From a virus, in IMG/VR virus record IMGVR_UViG_3300044994_000276, positions 1 through 43,175 of that record: DNA of 43,175 bases; one strand, given 5' to 3'. Made by a program: the position numbers and the translations under genes. This document shows, one piece after another, positions 30,568 to 37,974 of this stretch (position 1 is the stretch's first letter; each line of letters begins with the position of its first letter). The notes below the pieces were generated by a model. That model made no database searches and was not told where the DNA came from. It saw only the letters and a list, made by a program, of their open reading frames with translations.

Positions 30568-32157
30568 TCAAGTTAGAACAAACGTATCGTTTTCAACCCG
30601 TCCCAGTCCGGCTCGGTGCGCGTCTGCGAACAGCGCCCTGATGCCTTCAGCCTTTAGCCCTAGCAGGCGGCGCTGCTGCGCCACTCGAACCGACAACGAA
30701 CCGCCCACCTCCGTGGTAAGCGATCGCAGTTGCTCTAGGGCATCGTCCAGGTTTGCGGCTGGCTGCGCTGCCAGCTCCGGGAACCAGGCGGTCAGATTGG
30801 CGGGACTGAACCAGTCCGGCACGGTGCAGCGCGCGATCTTGCTGTCACGTGACAAGTTTTCCACCAGAACATCCTGACGGGGTAACGCCTCACCAAAAAC
30901 GTCGCTATCGCTCAAGCGTTCAATCGTCACGAAGCCGCGCTTTCGAGCGGTGGCCGTGCCGTCCGCTCCACCCCAAAAGGCGTTTGTGTTGCCGTGCGCG
31001 ACCAGCAGCGGATACTCTTCGTGCTTGGTCGATTCGCTCAGGAGCGATCGCACTAGGGTACTTGTGACGCTAGGTTCCAGGTTTTCGGTGTAGGTACTCA
31101 GCTCGTCCCAGATGCAGGTAATTGGCTCGCCCGTGCCGCCGCTGCTGATGCGATTGTGGTAGGCGACCATTTGCGCCCGGATCTGATCCCATCGTCCGCC
31201 CAGCCCGTAGACGGTGAACACAGGAGGGAACGCGCCCTCATCAACTCGGTGCGGCGAGCAGGCCACCAGTCTGTGATTGAGCAGCAGATAGCGGGTGAGG
31301 GCGATCGCCACCGCCAGCGACGTTTTGCGACTGCGCTGTTCGCCGTGGATAAATACGGGGCGCTTCATTGTTTTTAGAATCCAGCCCCCCTCATGCGCTT
31401 TCAGCGCTCGAAGCAGGCGATCGCGGTTTTCGTCCAGGTCTGGCACGGGTGTCGTAACTGGCACGGGTGCGGTGGGTTGTGCAACGGGTACAGGCGAGGC
31501 AGGCTGGAACGCGACGGCGATCGCCTCAGGCTGCATCTCTGGGAGGCAGTAGGGCGTGGCGGCAAACAGCGGGGTGCTGTCATGCGCCGGGAGAGATTGC
31601 CGCCCCTTGCCCACAGCAACCACCTCACCCCCGTAAACTACCTCGCGCCGTGCTTCGGACGACTCCGGCAGGCGGCGATGCTTGCGCCATTCGTGTAGGC
31701 ACAGGATGTACAACTCCCGTCGCTGTTCGGACGGGAAGCCCATCAACATCCCGACCAGCGCCCTGTCTTGCCAGTAGAGTAGGCGGTACTCGTCCGCCTC
31801 GGTGGGGCATAGAAACGCCGTAACGGCATCACTGGGATCTTGCCTGTTTTCATCGTCATCGCCACTGCCTAGGCGAGACAGCAGCTCTCCGACGCCTTGG
31901 CGAACGAACGGAATGGGAAACCAATGGTGGCTGTGGCGATGATCCAGCACCATTGAGGCGGCATAGCACCCCAGCCCGACAGCGCCTAGCGCCATGCCCA
32001 GTGGCGTAGCCATGACGTTGCCCACCAGTGCCAAGGCGATCGCACTTCCCTTGGTTGCTTCAATCTCGCAGCGGGCGGACTGAGCGTGATCCTCAAGCTG
32101 GGCGCGGCGCTGGATGACCGCTTCATGGGGGTTTTGTGCCAAAAGGTCGAAGTCCAT
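30568..32157 (-). CDS. Membrane-associated P-loop ATPase, unknown function
   Basis: A 529-residue protein; ATG overlaps the upstream stop by one base. Residues about 37-72 hold one or two membrane segments (AIALALVGNVMATPLGMAL). The ATPase domain has a deviant Walker A, GEQRSRKTS (272-280), where the usual Gly before Lys is Arg, and a Walker B ITCIWDE (346-352). A proline-rich linker joins the halves (SPVPVAQPTAPVPVTTPVPD). It is coded with a multi-span membrane protein. It could power DNA or protein movement, or partitioning. No family assigned. Confidence 0.6.
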   Translation of the reverse strand: MDFDLLAQNPHEAVIQRRAQLEDHAQSARCEIEATKGSAIALALVGNVMATPLGMALGAVGLGCYAASMVLDHRHSHHWFPIPFVRQGVGELLSRLGSGDDDENRQDPSDAVTAFLCPTEADEYRLLYWQDRALVGMLMGFPSEQRRELYILCLHEWRKHRRLPESSEARREVVYGGEVVAVGKGRQSLPAHDSTPLFAATPYCLPEMQPEAIAVAFQPASPVPVAQPTAPVPVTTPVPDLDENRDRLLRALKAHEGGWILKTMKRPVFIHGEQRSRKTSLAVAIALTRYLLLNHRLVACSPHRVDEGAFPPVFTVYGLGGRWDQIRAQMVAYHNRISSGGTGEPITCIWDELSTYTENLEPSVTSTLVRSLLSESTKHEEYPLLVAHGNTNAFWGGADGTATARKRGFVTIERLSDSDVFGEALPRQDVLVENLSRDSKIARCTVPDWFSPANLTAWFPELAAQPAANLDDALEQLRSLTTEVGGSLSVRVAQQRRLLGLKAEGIRALFADAHRAGLGRVENDTFVLT

Positions 32158-33125
32158 CAGACGCGCTCCTGATACAGAGATTTGATTGTGACCATAAACA
32201 AGGCGATGAACAGCTCAGCGCCAAATATGCTAAGGAAAGCCCAACACAGATTGACGACGAACGGGCCCAGCGCCAGCCCAAACAAGGGGAAGTTGGCAAG
32301 GGCGATCGCAAAGTCGATGCCATAGCCCAACAGCACCATCGCCCCAATCTTGCGGGCGGTGTTGCTGCCCTTCTCCGGGCGATTTGTCATTCGGTCTGCC
32401 AGTGACCAGCTCTGCACCGCCTGCACCGTCAGAGAGAGAAACATCATGATCCAAAACTCCCACATCAGCGTGGCGGCGAAAATGTTTGCCACTGCGTAGC
32501 CGTCGTCGATGAAGGGCTTAGGCACAAAGGCAATGTCTTGATATCCAACCGATTGCCAGTAGCCTTCAATATTTACTGCCAGAAAGTACAGCGCTCCTGC
32601 ACCAAAAAAGATGGCAGATCCGGGCGGATTAATAAAATACGTCAGGATGCGGATCACAAACGTTAAGGCGATTACAACGAATCGCATCATTCGCCTAAAT
32701 GAGCGCTCAAAGTCGCTGAGCTTGCGCTGAAATTCTTCGGAGGTCTGCGGTTTTTTGGCGACGGCTGTTGAGGACTGATTAGAGGCGATCGCCCCATTTT
32801 TTACAGCACCTCCGGCAGCAGTTTTAGTCGGCTGGCTTGCAGGTTTTCCGCTTTGCGCCTGCCTCATTTCTCGGTCAGCCTGAGCGCTTTTCAATTCCGC
32901 CTCCCTACCCAGTTTTGCGGCAGTTTGTACCGCCTCGGATACTGGGTCTTTAGCAGGTGTTGCAACACCTGCAACATCGTTAAAAAAACTGTTGGGGGTA
33001 GTGTTGGAAGACTGTTGCGATAGAGCCATGTTGGAAAAACTGTTGGGGGTAGTGTTGGCGGCTGCAACAACGCTGCAACAAGGGTTGCAACGTTGTTGCG
33101 TTAGGGGTTGGGGGTAATGTTGCAA
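32157..33125 (-). CDS. Multi-span membrane protein paired with the ATPase
   Basis: Up to 322 residues. The frame opens at TTG (33125) but its first ~30 residues overlap the previous gene; ATG at 33029 would give 290. Neither has a Shine-Dalgarno. A repeated NTTPNSF-x-N motif marks the start. Then comes a charged coiled region (KLGREAELKSAQADREMRQA) and about five membrane helices from residue ~147 (RFVVIALTFVIRILTYFI, AIFFGAGALYFLAV, FWIMMFLSLTVQAV). The layout resembles conjugation/transfer-channel components, but no family was recognised. Confidence 0.6.
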   Translation of the reverse strand: MQHYPQPLTQQRCNPCCSVVAAANTTPNSFSNMALSQQSSNTTPNSFFNDVAGVATPAKDPVSEAVQTAAKLGREAELKSAQADREMRQAQSGKPASQPTKTAAGGAVKNGAIASNQSSTAVAKKPQTSEEFQRKLSDFERSFRRMMRFVVIALTFVIRILTYFINPPGSAIFFGAGALYFLAVNIEGYWQSVGYQDIAFVPKPFIDDGYAVANIFAATLMWEFWIMMFLSLTVQAVQSWSLADRMTNRPEKGSNTARKIGAMVLLGYGIDFAIALANFPLFGLALGPFVVNLCWAFLSIFGAELFIALFMVTIKSLYQERV

Positions 33126-33451
33126 CTGTTGGGGGCATATTCAAACGCCCCCTCGCTAAACACCCCAACACAGCGTCCGGTTTGGTCAAAGACATAAGTG
33201 ATTCGCTCCTTGTTTTTGACCAAAGAGGAAATGTCAAATTCCGGCTTTCCTGCATCCAAGTTGTAGTCAGTAATCAGCAGGGTATCGGGGACGGGTTGCA
33301 GTCCTACCAAGTTGGCTTGCTGCGCTTGCCGAGCGGCGTGAATTTGGTACTCATTCAAAATCCCAGGTGCTACCGAGAAAATCAGGCTAATCCAGCCAAT
33401 TGAAGTTGCGGCTTGCAGCTTCTTGATTGAAGAAAGTGTTAGTTTGTCCAT
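33101..33451 (-). CDS. Small single-span membrane protein
   Basis: A 116-residue protein. ATG at 33451 has GGAGGG eight bases upstream; the earlier ATG is not used. A membrane helix lies at about residues 16-36 (TSIGWISLIFSVAPGILNEY), followed by a soluble part (DTLLITDYNLDAGKPEFDIS, then ERITYVFDQTGRCVGVF). It overlaps the start of the multi-span membrane gene and belongs to the same unit. Function unknown. Confidence 0.6.
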   Translation of the reverse strand: MDKLTLSSIKKLQAATSIGWISLIFSVAPGILNEYQIHAARQAQQANLVGLQPVPDTLLITDYNLDAGKPEFDISSLVKNKERITYVFDQTGRCVGVFSEGAFEYAPNSCNITPNP

Positions 33452-33526
33452 TTGGTGTTCCCTCCAAGGTTTTCCCTCCAAATTGAGTGAATGGCGATCG
33501 CTGATGGTGGGGGGCGAGCTGGCTGC

Positions 33527-33730
33527 TCAGCGCTGGGATAATTTCTCAATCTCCGCCCGCACTTCCTTTAATAGGCTGTTGTATCGGCGGCTCAGGCGGT
33601 ATCTCATGTGGTTCGGCAGCAAAATCAAACTGTTGCTCAGCAGATGTGCCGCTTCGTCCAAGTCCCTCCGCATCTGCGCCACTTGCTCTTTCATCAGCGC
33701 CACTTGCTCGTTCACTAGCTCCTTGTCCAC
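33527..33730 (-). CDS. Small coiled-coil protein
   Basis: A 67-residue protein with a GTG start and an excellent AGGAGA seven bases upstream. It is helical throughout, with repeated EQVALMKEQVAQM and a basic end (RYRLSRRYNSLLKEVRAEIE). It may oligomerise or bind the following membrane proteins. It lies 129 bases downstream of the HTH gene at 33860, with the heptamer array 33776-33824 in that gap. Confidence 0.6.
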   Translation of the reverse strand: MDKELVNEQVALMKEQVAQMRRDLDEAAHLLSNSLILLPNHMRYRLSRRYNSLLKEVRAEIEKLSQR

Positions 33731-33775
33731 CGCTTGTCTCCTCTAGGTGTGATTGCGTTGTCTTGGTAGATCATC

Positions 33776-33824
33776 GGGTGTTGGGTGTTGGGGGTTGGGG
33801 GTTGGGGGTTGGGGGTTGGGGGTT
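33776..33824. repeat. STRR: seven tandem heptamers (GGGTGTT / GGGGGTT)
   Basis: Two GGGTGTT units then five GGGGGTT units in exact phase, between the HTH gene and the coiled-coil gene. It is another cyanobacterial STRR-type array. The G-runs (plus strand) could form a quadruplex in DNA; in the minus-strand RNA the array is C-rich. It is distinct in sequence from the array at 16546. Confidence 0.95.
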
Positions 33825-33859
33825 GGCGTACAGAAGGGCGATCGCACTCAGCAGCAGCG

Positions 33860-34453
33860 CTAGGGCTGCGAGTCGGGCGCAGGCTTTCCCAGCGCCATCA
33901 GGTCTGCGAATAGGGCTTCGGCGGCTTGAGTCGCATTGGTCTGGCGCTCTGCCAGAATTCGGCTTTCCAGCGCCTTCACTTTTAGGTCTGTCTGAGCGGT
34001 CGCAACCCGCTCAGACAGGGCTTTTGCGTCCTTTTCGGCTTGTGTCAGTTGCACCCGCTGCTGGTGCAACTTCTGATTCATCGCGCTGTTGACAGCATTC
34101 AGCGCCAGGTCTGCGATCGCCACCAGCTTGGCCGTGTCGGTTGCCTGCCCCGTCACCCCGTCGAAGAATTTGACCATCGCGCTGGCATCGAAGCCGTCGG
34201 GTAACTGGATTTCATGCGTCTCAACAGCGGCAAGCTGGCCGGGCTGGATGAAGCCGCTAGGGACGACCTCAGCGGGGGTGATTTGCTGCGGCTCAGGGGC
34301 ATCTTCTTCAATACCGTATTCACCCTTAAGACGGGCGATCGCCCGTTCATCCAGCCCGTCGCTGGTGTCAATGCCGAGGCGTACACAATCCCTGTGAACG
34401 GTAGCCTTAGGGAGGTTGTGAGTTTTACAAAACAAGGTGAGCGATGTTCGCAT
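33860..34453 (-). CDS. HTH protein with coiled-coil C-terminus
   Basis: A 197-residue protein; ATG at 34453 has GAGG nine bases upstream. The beginning (TLFCKTHNLPKATVHRDCVR, LGIDTSDG) is HTH-like, resembling small DNA-binding domains. A middle strand region (EIQLPDGFDASAMVKFFDGV) is followed by a long coiled coil (SAMNQKLHQQRVQLTQAEKD, SERVATAQTDLKVKALESRI). It lies behind a region with three GTTCCAAG operators, so it may regulate itself. It heads the membrane/ATPase unit. Confidence 0.65.
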   Translation of the reverse strand: MRTSLTLFCKTHNLPKATVHRDCVRLGIDTSDGLDERAIARLKGEYGIEEDAPEPQQITPAEVVPSGFIQPGQLAAVETHEIQLPDGFDASAMVKFFDGVTGQATDTAKLVAIADLALNAVNSAMNQKLHQQRVQLTQAEKDAKALSERVATAQTDLKVKALESRILAERQTNATQAAEALFADLMALGKPAPDSQP

Positions 34454-34542
34454 GGCTAAAATCCTCTGAAATGCTTGAAGAAACTGGGTGAAACAGCTTT
34501 TTGCCGCGCTGTTCACGATAAATCAATGCTTTCAGCGATCGC

Positions 34543-34627
34543 CTTGGAACACGGTCTAGTTCCATCAACGTTCCAAGGCGTTTCACGCTTGTTCCAAGCC
34601 TATCCCTAACTTGTAGAAAATACAAGT
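34543..34627 (-). promoter_or_regulatory. Operator-rich promoter region of the HTH gene
   Basis: This includes CTTGGAAC (34543-34550) and GTTCCAAG at 34570-34577 and 34591-34598. A separate perfect 7-bp inverted repeat, ACTTGTA and TACAAGT around GAAAA, lies at 34609-34627. On the minus strand TTGTAT is followed 17 bases on by TAGGCT, a possible -35/-10. Multiple palindromes in one leader indicate tight control. The rest of 34454-34724 is non-coding. Confidence 0.65.
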
Positions 34628-34647
34628 ATCTAGACGGAAAATCAGTA

Positions 34648-34684
34648 CCAAAAACAAAACCGGGATGCATTCAGTACATCCCGG
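34648..34684 (-). terminator. Terminator after the small HTH gene
   Basis: On the minus strand CCGGGATG and CATCCCGG pair perfectly around a nine-base loop and are followed by TTTTGTTTTTGG. It lies about 40 bases after the stop at 34725 and ends the modification-island transcript. Confidence 0.85.
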
Positions 34685-34724
34685 CTGCGTAGCTATTTGG
34701 CGATTCCCTTGTTTCTAGGCGGTT

Positions 34725-34973
34725 TCAGCTCCCGCCCTTCCTGTCCCTCAGTGTTTCGTAGAGCTGTCGCAGGTGGGGGGCGATCTGATCCTCAAGCTGC
34801 CACTGTAAGAACAGCAGGTGTAATTCGTCCAAGCGGCGCAGTACGTCGGCGGGTGGGCGCAGCGGACTTTTCTCGGACAGCCAGTGATCAACCGTGTTTC
34901 GCCGCTTGCTCAAAAGACAGGCCAGTTCCGCCCTGTCCAGCTTCCAGTGCGCCATGAATTCGCGTGGCTCCAC
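34725..34973 (-). CDS. Small HTH protein
   Basis: An 82-residue protein with a GTG start directly after the previous stop (TAA then GTG); the in-frame ATG at residue 7 is an alternative. Residues about 7-40 (MAHWKLDRAELACLLSKRRN, TVDHWLSEK) form a Cro/XRE-like HTH. A helical C-terminus follows (DELHLLFLQWQLEDQIAPHL). It is the last gene of the island that codes the methyltransferases and may control it. Confidence 0.7.
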   Translation of the reverse strand: MEPREFMAHWKLDRAELACLLSKRRNTVDHWLSEKSPLRPPADVLRRLDELHLLFLQWQLEDQIAPHLRQLYETLRDRKGGS

Positions 34974-35609
34974 TTACAGCCCCCTTTGGCGCAGGCGCGA
35001 TCGCAGTTCCGCCTCAGAGCTGAAATGGGTTTGATACAGGTCGCAACCGTCCGGCATGGAAGCCCCGTCGCTAGTCTTCTCAAAGCCCAAGAAGTTTAGC
35101 AGCCTTGCGCCTACCTCGTATTCGGCGATCGCCACCAGGTTGAGCGGGTAGGCGAGGTGTCTTGAATCCACCCAATAGCTTGGCCCCGTTTGCAGCAGCA
35201 GCTTCAGCGGACTACCCCAGCCGCGCACTTCCTCCGCCGTGACGATGCCGGAGGCGTACCAGCAGGTTTGGGGATTGCGTTCACACTCCTCAAACCACAC
35301 GGGCTTCAATTCGCTTTCGGCAATTTGCCCAGTGACGAACGCATGGTGTTGTTCTGGGCTGATCGGGTAGATGCCCAGCGCGGCTACGATGCGATCGCCC
35401 TCCAGCAGTATCCGGCTGCCGAACTCGTAGCGATTCCACCACGACTCAAAGTCCTCAAAACTGAGGCTGCAATCCTTATACGCTTCTTTGTCGATTTCCC
35501 AGAGCTGCCGGAGTTGTTCTAGGTCTTGGCAGACCTGTACACGATACCGAAGCTTAGGGCGATCCAGCAGGGCGATCGCGCCTTGGCAGGCAAGTTCGTT
35601 TGGGTTCAT
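34974..35609 (-). CDS. GNAT-like acetyltransferase
   Basis: A 211-residue protein; ATG at 35609. It shows a GNAT-type order: YRVQVCQDLEQLRQLWEIDK, SRILLEGDRIVAALGIYPIS, then CWYASGIVTAEEVRGWGSPL and EYEVGARLLNFLGFEKTSDG. The acetyl-CoA loop is not clear-cut, so activity is uncertain. Its position after the C5 methyltransferase suggests a role in modification or anti-restriction (some phage GNATs modify host proteins or DNA). The leader contains a hairpin (35622-35651). Confidence 0.6.
   Translation of the reverse strand: MNPNELACQGAIALLDRPKLRYRVQVCQDLEQLRQLWEIDKEAYKDCSLSFEDFESWWNRYEFGSRILLEGDRIVAALGIYPISPEQHHAFVTGQIAESELKPVWFEECERNPQTCWYASGIVTAEEVRGWGSPLKLLLQTGPSYWVDSRHLAYPLNLVAIAEYEVGARLLNFLGFEKTSDGASMPDGCDLYQTHFSSEAELRSRLRQRGL
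35549..35577. repeat. 29-bp direct repeat, copy within the GNAT gene
   Basis: Identical to 35688-35716. It begins GAAGCTTAGGGCGATCC and encodes part of the GNAT N-terminus (LLDRPKL region). The two copies are 139 bp apart. Confidence 0.9.
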
Positions 35610-35621
35610 CTTGTATTTTCT

Positions 35622-35651
35622 CCAAGCTGAATCCAGTGTAATTCAGCTTGG
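35622..35651 (-). promoter_or_regulatory. Perfect 11-bp hairpin in the GNAT leader
   Basis: CCAAGCTGAAT (35622-35632) and ATTCAGCTTGG (35641-35651) pair perfectly around an 8-base loop. On the minus strand it ends about 12 bases before the GNAT ATG, with its foot holding the GGAG of the likely ribosome site. No U-run follows; translation control is the better reading. Confidence 0.6.
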
Positions 35652-35687
35652 CGGCGCTGGCCCGCTGGCGATCGCCCGCTCATGTCT

Positions 35688-35716
35688 GAAGCTTAGGGCG
35701 ATCCAGCAGGGCGATC
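35688..35716. repeat. 29-bp direct repeat, copy upstream of the GNAT gene
   Basis: Exact copy of 35549-35577 in the 119-base gap between the C5 methyltransferase and GNAT genes. It looks like a duplicated piece of the GNAT start, a recombination scar. Confidence 0.9.
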
Positions 35717-35728
35717 CACTTGTTTTGG

Positions 35729-36772
35729 TCAGACAGAAAGCAAGATCCCCTCAGAGAAATCACACGGGACACCGTTGCCAATAATGCGGCAGGCTAGCGC
35801 CTCCTTGCTTGGCAGTTCATACCAGTCGGGCAAGGACTGAAACCGTCCTAATGCCCGTGCATTGATTTTTACCACTCGCGCAGAGTCCAGAACCGCTCGG
35901 ATGCAATGCTTAGAGGCAGATGTTTTGACCGTGAATGAAGGGCGATCTGCGTCAACACAAGTAACCGTCTTCCCGTACCCATTTGCAATCCCGTCGATCA
36001 AGAGTGCGCGGCTTCTGCCAGCACTACTTTCAGCGCATACGGTATAGGCTGGGCGATCGCTATCTCGCCAGTAGTCACGTCTCTCAGTCTGGCTGCGATT
36101 AATTAGCAGCGCTTTAGGCGATCGCCGTTCTGTTCCAGATATCAGCAGCGTGTCGAACGGCAGACTATTGATCTGCCACTCCGCAAGCTTGGACTCTGGT
36201 AAATCCGGCAGCAAATCTTCAATCGCTGAATACCAACTCTTCCACTTCGCTGCCCGTCCAAGCTCTAAGGGCATCCCGCCTTTTACTGCTCTCAGGATTA
36301 ATCTGCGTCGCGTCTGAGGAACCCCAAAATCCGCCGCGTTAAGAACCCGACGACTGATCCAGTAACCCAGTGTATACAGGGTATTTTCTATTTCGCGCAA
36401 AGAGGAACTGCTTTTGTACGCCTCTACGTTTTCCAAAACAAACGAGTCGGGCTGCAACACCGTGATAAACTCAGCGACCTTTGAGGCGATCGCCCGATCC
36501 AGCGCTGTCTCTTTTGCCCCTTGCTTGGCAATTGAGAAGTTGGGGCATGGGGGCGACGCCCATAGCACGTCAGTCCTTTCAAACTGCGATGGATCGCAGT
36601 CCAGCAAATCGGCGACCCTGACCTTGTGCTTAAGGTTGTGCCGCGCCACCTCTGCAATTTCTGGCTGGATTTCAACACCCCACACAGGTTCAAGTCCAGC
36701 GGCGATCGCCCCCACGTCGGCTAACCCACCACCCGTGAAAAGGGATGCAAATGTTTTACGCTCTAGGCTCAT
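35729..36772 (-). CDS. C5-cytosine DNA methyltransferase
   Basis: A 347-residue protein, ATG overlapping the previous stop by one base. Motif I is SLFTGGGLADVGAIAAGLEP; the catalytic Cys is C76 in PPCP (74-77); motif VI is ENV (114-116); motif VIII is QTRRR (153-157). The end has the conserved RIIGNGVPCDFSEG. It transfers methyl from SAM to cytosine-5. The target domain (about 180-290) does not reveal the site; a HIP1-related CGATCG site is plausible in this host. Coded in the modification island. Confidence 0.92.
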   Translation of the reverse strand: MSLERKTFASLFTGGGLADVGAIAAGLEPVWGVEIQPEIAEVARHNLKHKVRVADLLDCDPSQFERTDVLWASPPCPNFSIAKQGAKETALDRAIASKVAEFITVLQPDSFVLENVEAYKSSSSLREIENTLYTLGYWISRRVLNAADFGVPQTRRRLILRAVKGGMPLELGRAAKWKSWYSAIEDLLPDLPESKLAEWQINSLPFDTLLISGTERRSPKALLINRSQTERRDYWRDSDRPAYTVCAESSAGRSRALLIDGIANGYGKTVTCVDADRPSFTVKTSASKHCIRAVLDSARVVKINARALGRFQSLPDWYELPSKEALACRIIGNGVPCDFSEGILLSV

Positions 36773-36948
36773 TACTTGTCTCCAAGGCTGATCGTCAGGG
36801 GCTTTACGGGGCGGGGATCTTGGGGCTGGGTGTAGGCAGGTTCTAGGAGTCTTTCAAAGTCGTTGAACGCCTGCCTTACTTCGGTTCCGGGGTATTTTTT
36901 GCGGATAACGGCGATCGCGTTTCGGATGTCATTGACGGGAATCTGCAT
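36772..36948 (-). CDS. Small protein between PP-loop and C5 methyltransferase genes
   Basis: A 58-residue protein, stop overlapping the methyltransferase ATG (TAATG). It is charged (DIRNAIAVIRKKYPGTEVRQ) with a proline-rich end (EPAYTQPQDPRPVKPLTISL). The sequence just before its ATG is a 25-bp copy of the Dam gene end, so its leader was created by duplication. It may be a partner of the methyltransferase. Function unknown. Confidence 0.6.
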   Translation of the reverse strand: MQIPVNDIRNAIAVIRKKYPGTEVRQAFNDFERLLEPAYTQPQDPRPVKPLTISLGDK

Positions 36949-36973
36949 GGCTGTTGGTTGCGTAGAAGTGTAG
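36949..36973. repeat. 25-bp direct repeat, left copy flanking the PP-loop gene
   Basis: Exact copy of 37976-38000 (GGCTGTTGG...GTGTAG). It lies in the leader of the 58-residue gene. Together the two copies bracket the PP-loop enzyme gene 36982-37974, which could be a cassette inserted or lost by recombination between them. Confidence 0.92.
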
Positions 36974-36981
36974 TGGTATAG

Positions 36982-37974
36982 TTATTTGCCACAGATTAGT
37001 CCGCAGCTCGTGTCCGCCATATCATCAGCAATCTCAAAGTTTATGGCGGCTCCAAATGTGCGGGCGCTCAGGATTTCTAGGATTTGCTTGACAACCTGAT
37101 CAACTCGCTTGGCAAAGATGCGATCTTGCATGGCGCGATCGCCCGCAAAGCTTTCCAGGCTGTATTCCGATCGCCAGGTGTAAGCCCAATCAGGCGGGGC
37201 GACAGGCGTGTCGATCAATGCAAGCTGCTGGGCAGAGGGCGATCGCTTCTGCCGTTTTGCCTCCGGCTGATCAGCGTGCCGCTTTTCAAACGAGGCCATG
37301 CGCCAAAAATAATCAGGGTGGTACTTCAACAGCCCCAGCAGTTCAAACTGCTGCTGATAAAAACACATATAACAGTTGCCACGGCTGCGCCAGCTAAACA
37401 GCGATCGCCGCTGCCATCTGGTTAACTGCGCCTCCCATTCGACATCATGCAGGCGATCGCTTACCGCCTTGTACAGATCGGGGCAGAAAAAGTCAGGCGG
37501 CAGCAGGTCACGGGCTTCAAGGATCGCGTAGACCGCTTGAAGGTCAAAGCCGTTTGGCGCGATTCCGCCTTCGTCTTTGCGACGCAGCGGGTATGCAGGG
37601 GTGATACTGCTGCCCGCAAACGGAATGTAGCCTGTCCGCCGTTCGTCCGCCCGCAGCCCGTAGTAGACCGTAGCGCGATCGCCTCCAAGACACGCTTCAA
37701 ACGGCTCAATCTTGGTTTCGATTGTGCAATAACGCGATCGGGGCCCAGGCAAAAATCCGTTATAGGAGCGGATTTTTGCCTCAAGGCTTTCGCCAATGCG
37801 GGCGATTCCCCATCCGGTTTTTTGCTCCACTTGAGCAAGCCACCCATAGGTTTCTGGCAATTCGCAGCCCGTGTCATTAAACACGAACTCGTAGGGCAGA
37901 TCAGGGCGGTGCGCCGTTTGCAGTAGGGCGGTTGCCAGTGAGTCTTTGCCGCTAATTGGGATGATGTGTCTCAT
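36982..37974 (-). CDS. PAPS-reductase-like PP-loop enzyme
   Basis: A 330-residue protein; its ATG overlaps the Dam stop (37971-37974). The PP-loop ISGKDS (7-12) is followed by SRYCTIETKIEPFE and GNCYMCFYQQQFELLG. Members of this family (PAPS reductase, DndC-like) use such signatures to activate sulfur or adenylate substrates. Cysteine pairs could handle a sulfur atom. Association with two DNA methyltransferases points to DNA modification (for example phosphorothioation-like chemistry) or anti-restriction. No DndD/E-type partners are present. Flanked by 25-bp direct repeats. Confidence 0.75.
   Translation of the reverse strand: MRHIIPISGKDSLATALLQTAHRPDLPYEFVFNDTGCELPETYGWLAQVEQKTGWGIARIGESLEAKIRSYNGFLPGPRSRYCTIETKIEPFEACLGGDRATVYYGLRADERRTGYIPFAGSSITPAYPLRRKDEGGIAPNGFDLQAVYAILEARDLLPPDFFCPDLYKAVSDRLHDVEWEAQLTRWQRRSLFSWRSRGNCYMCFYQQQFELLGLLKYHPDYFWRMASFEKRHADQPEAKRQKRSPSAQQLALIDTPVAPPDWAYTWRSEYSLESFAGDRAMQDRIFAKRVDQVVKQILEILSARTFGAAINFEIADDMADTSCGLICGK

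Noticed and set aside
33750-33930. Hydrophobic frame (LAALALLLSAIALLY) overlapping the end of the 33860 gene
   Set aside because: It has no usable start codon or ribosome site, and its end is encoded by the heptamer array.
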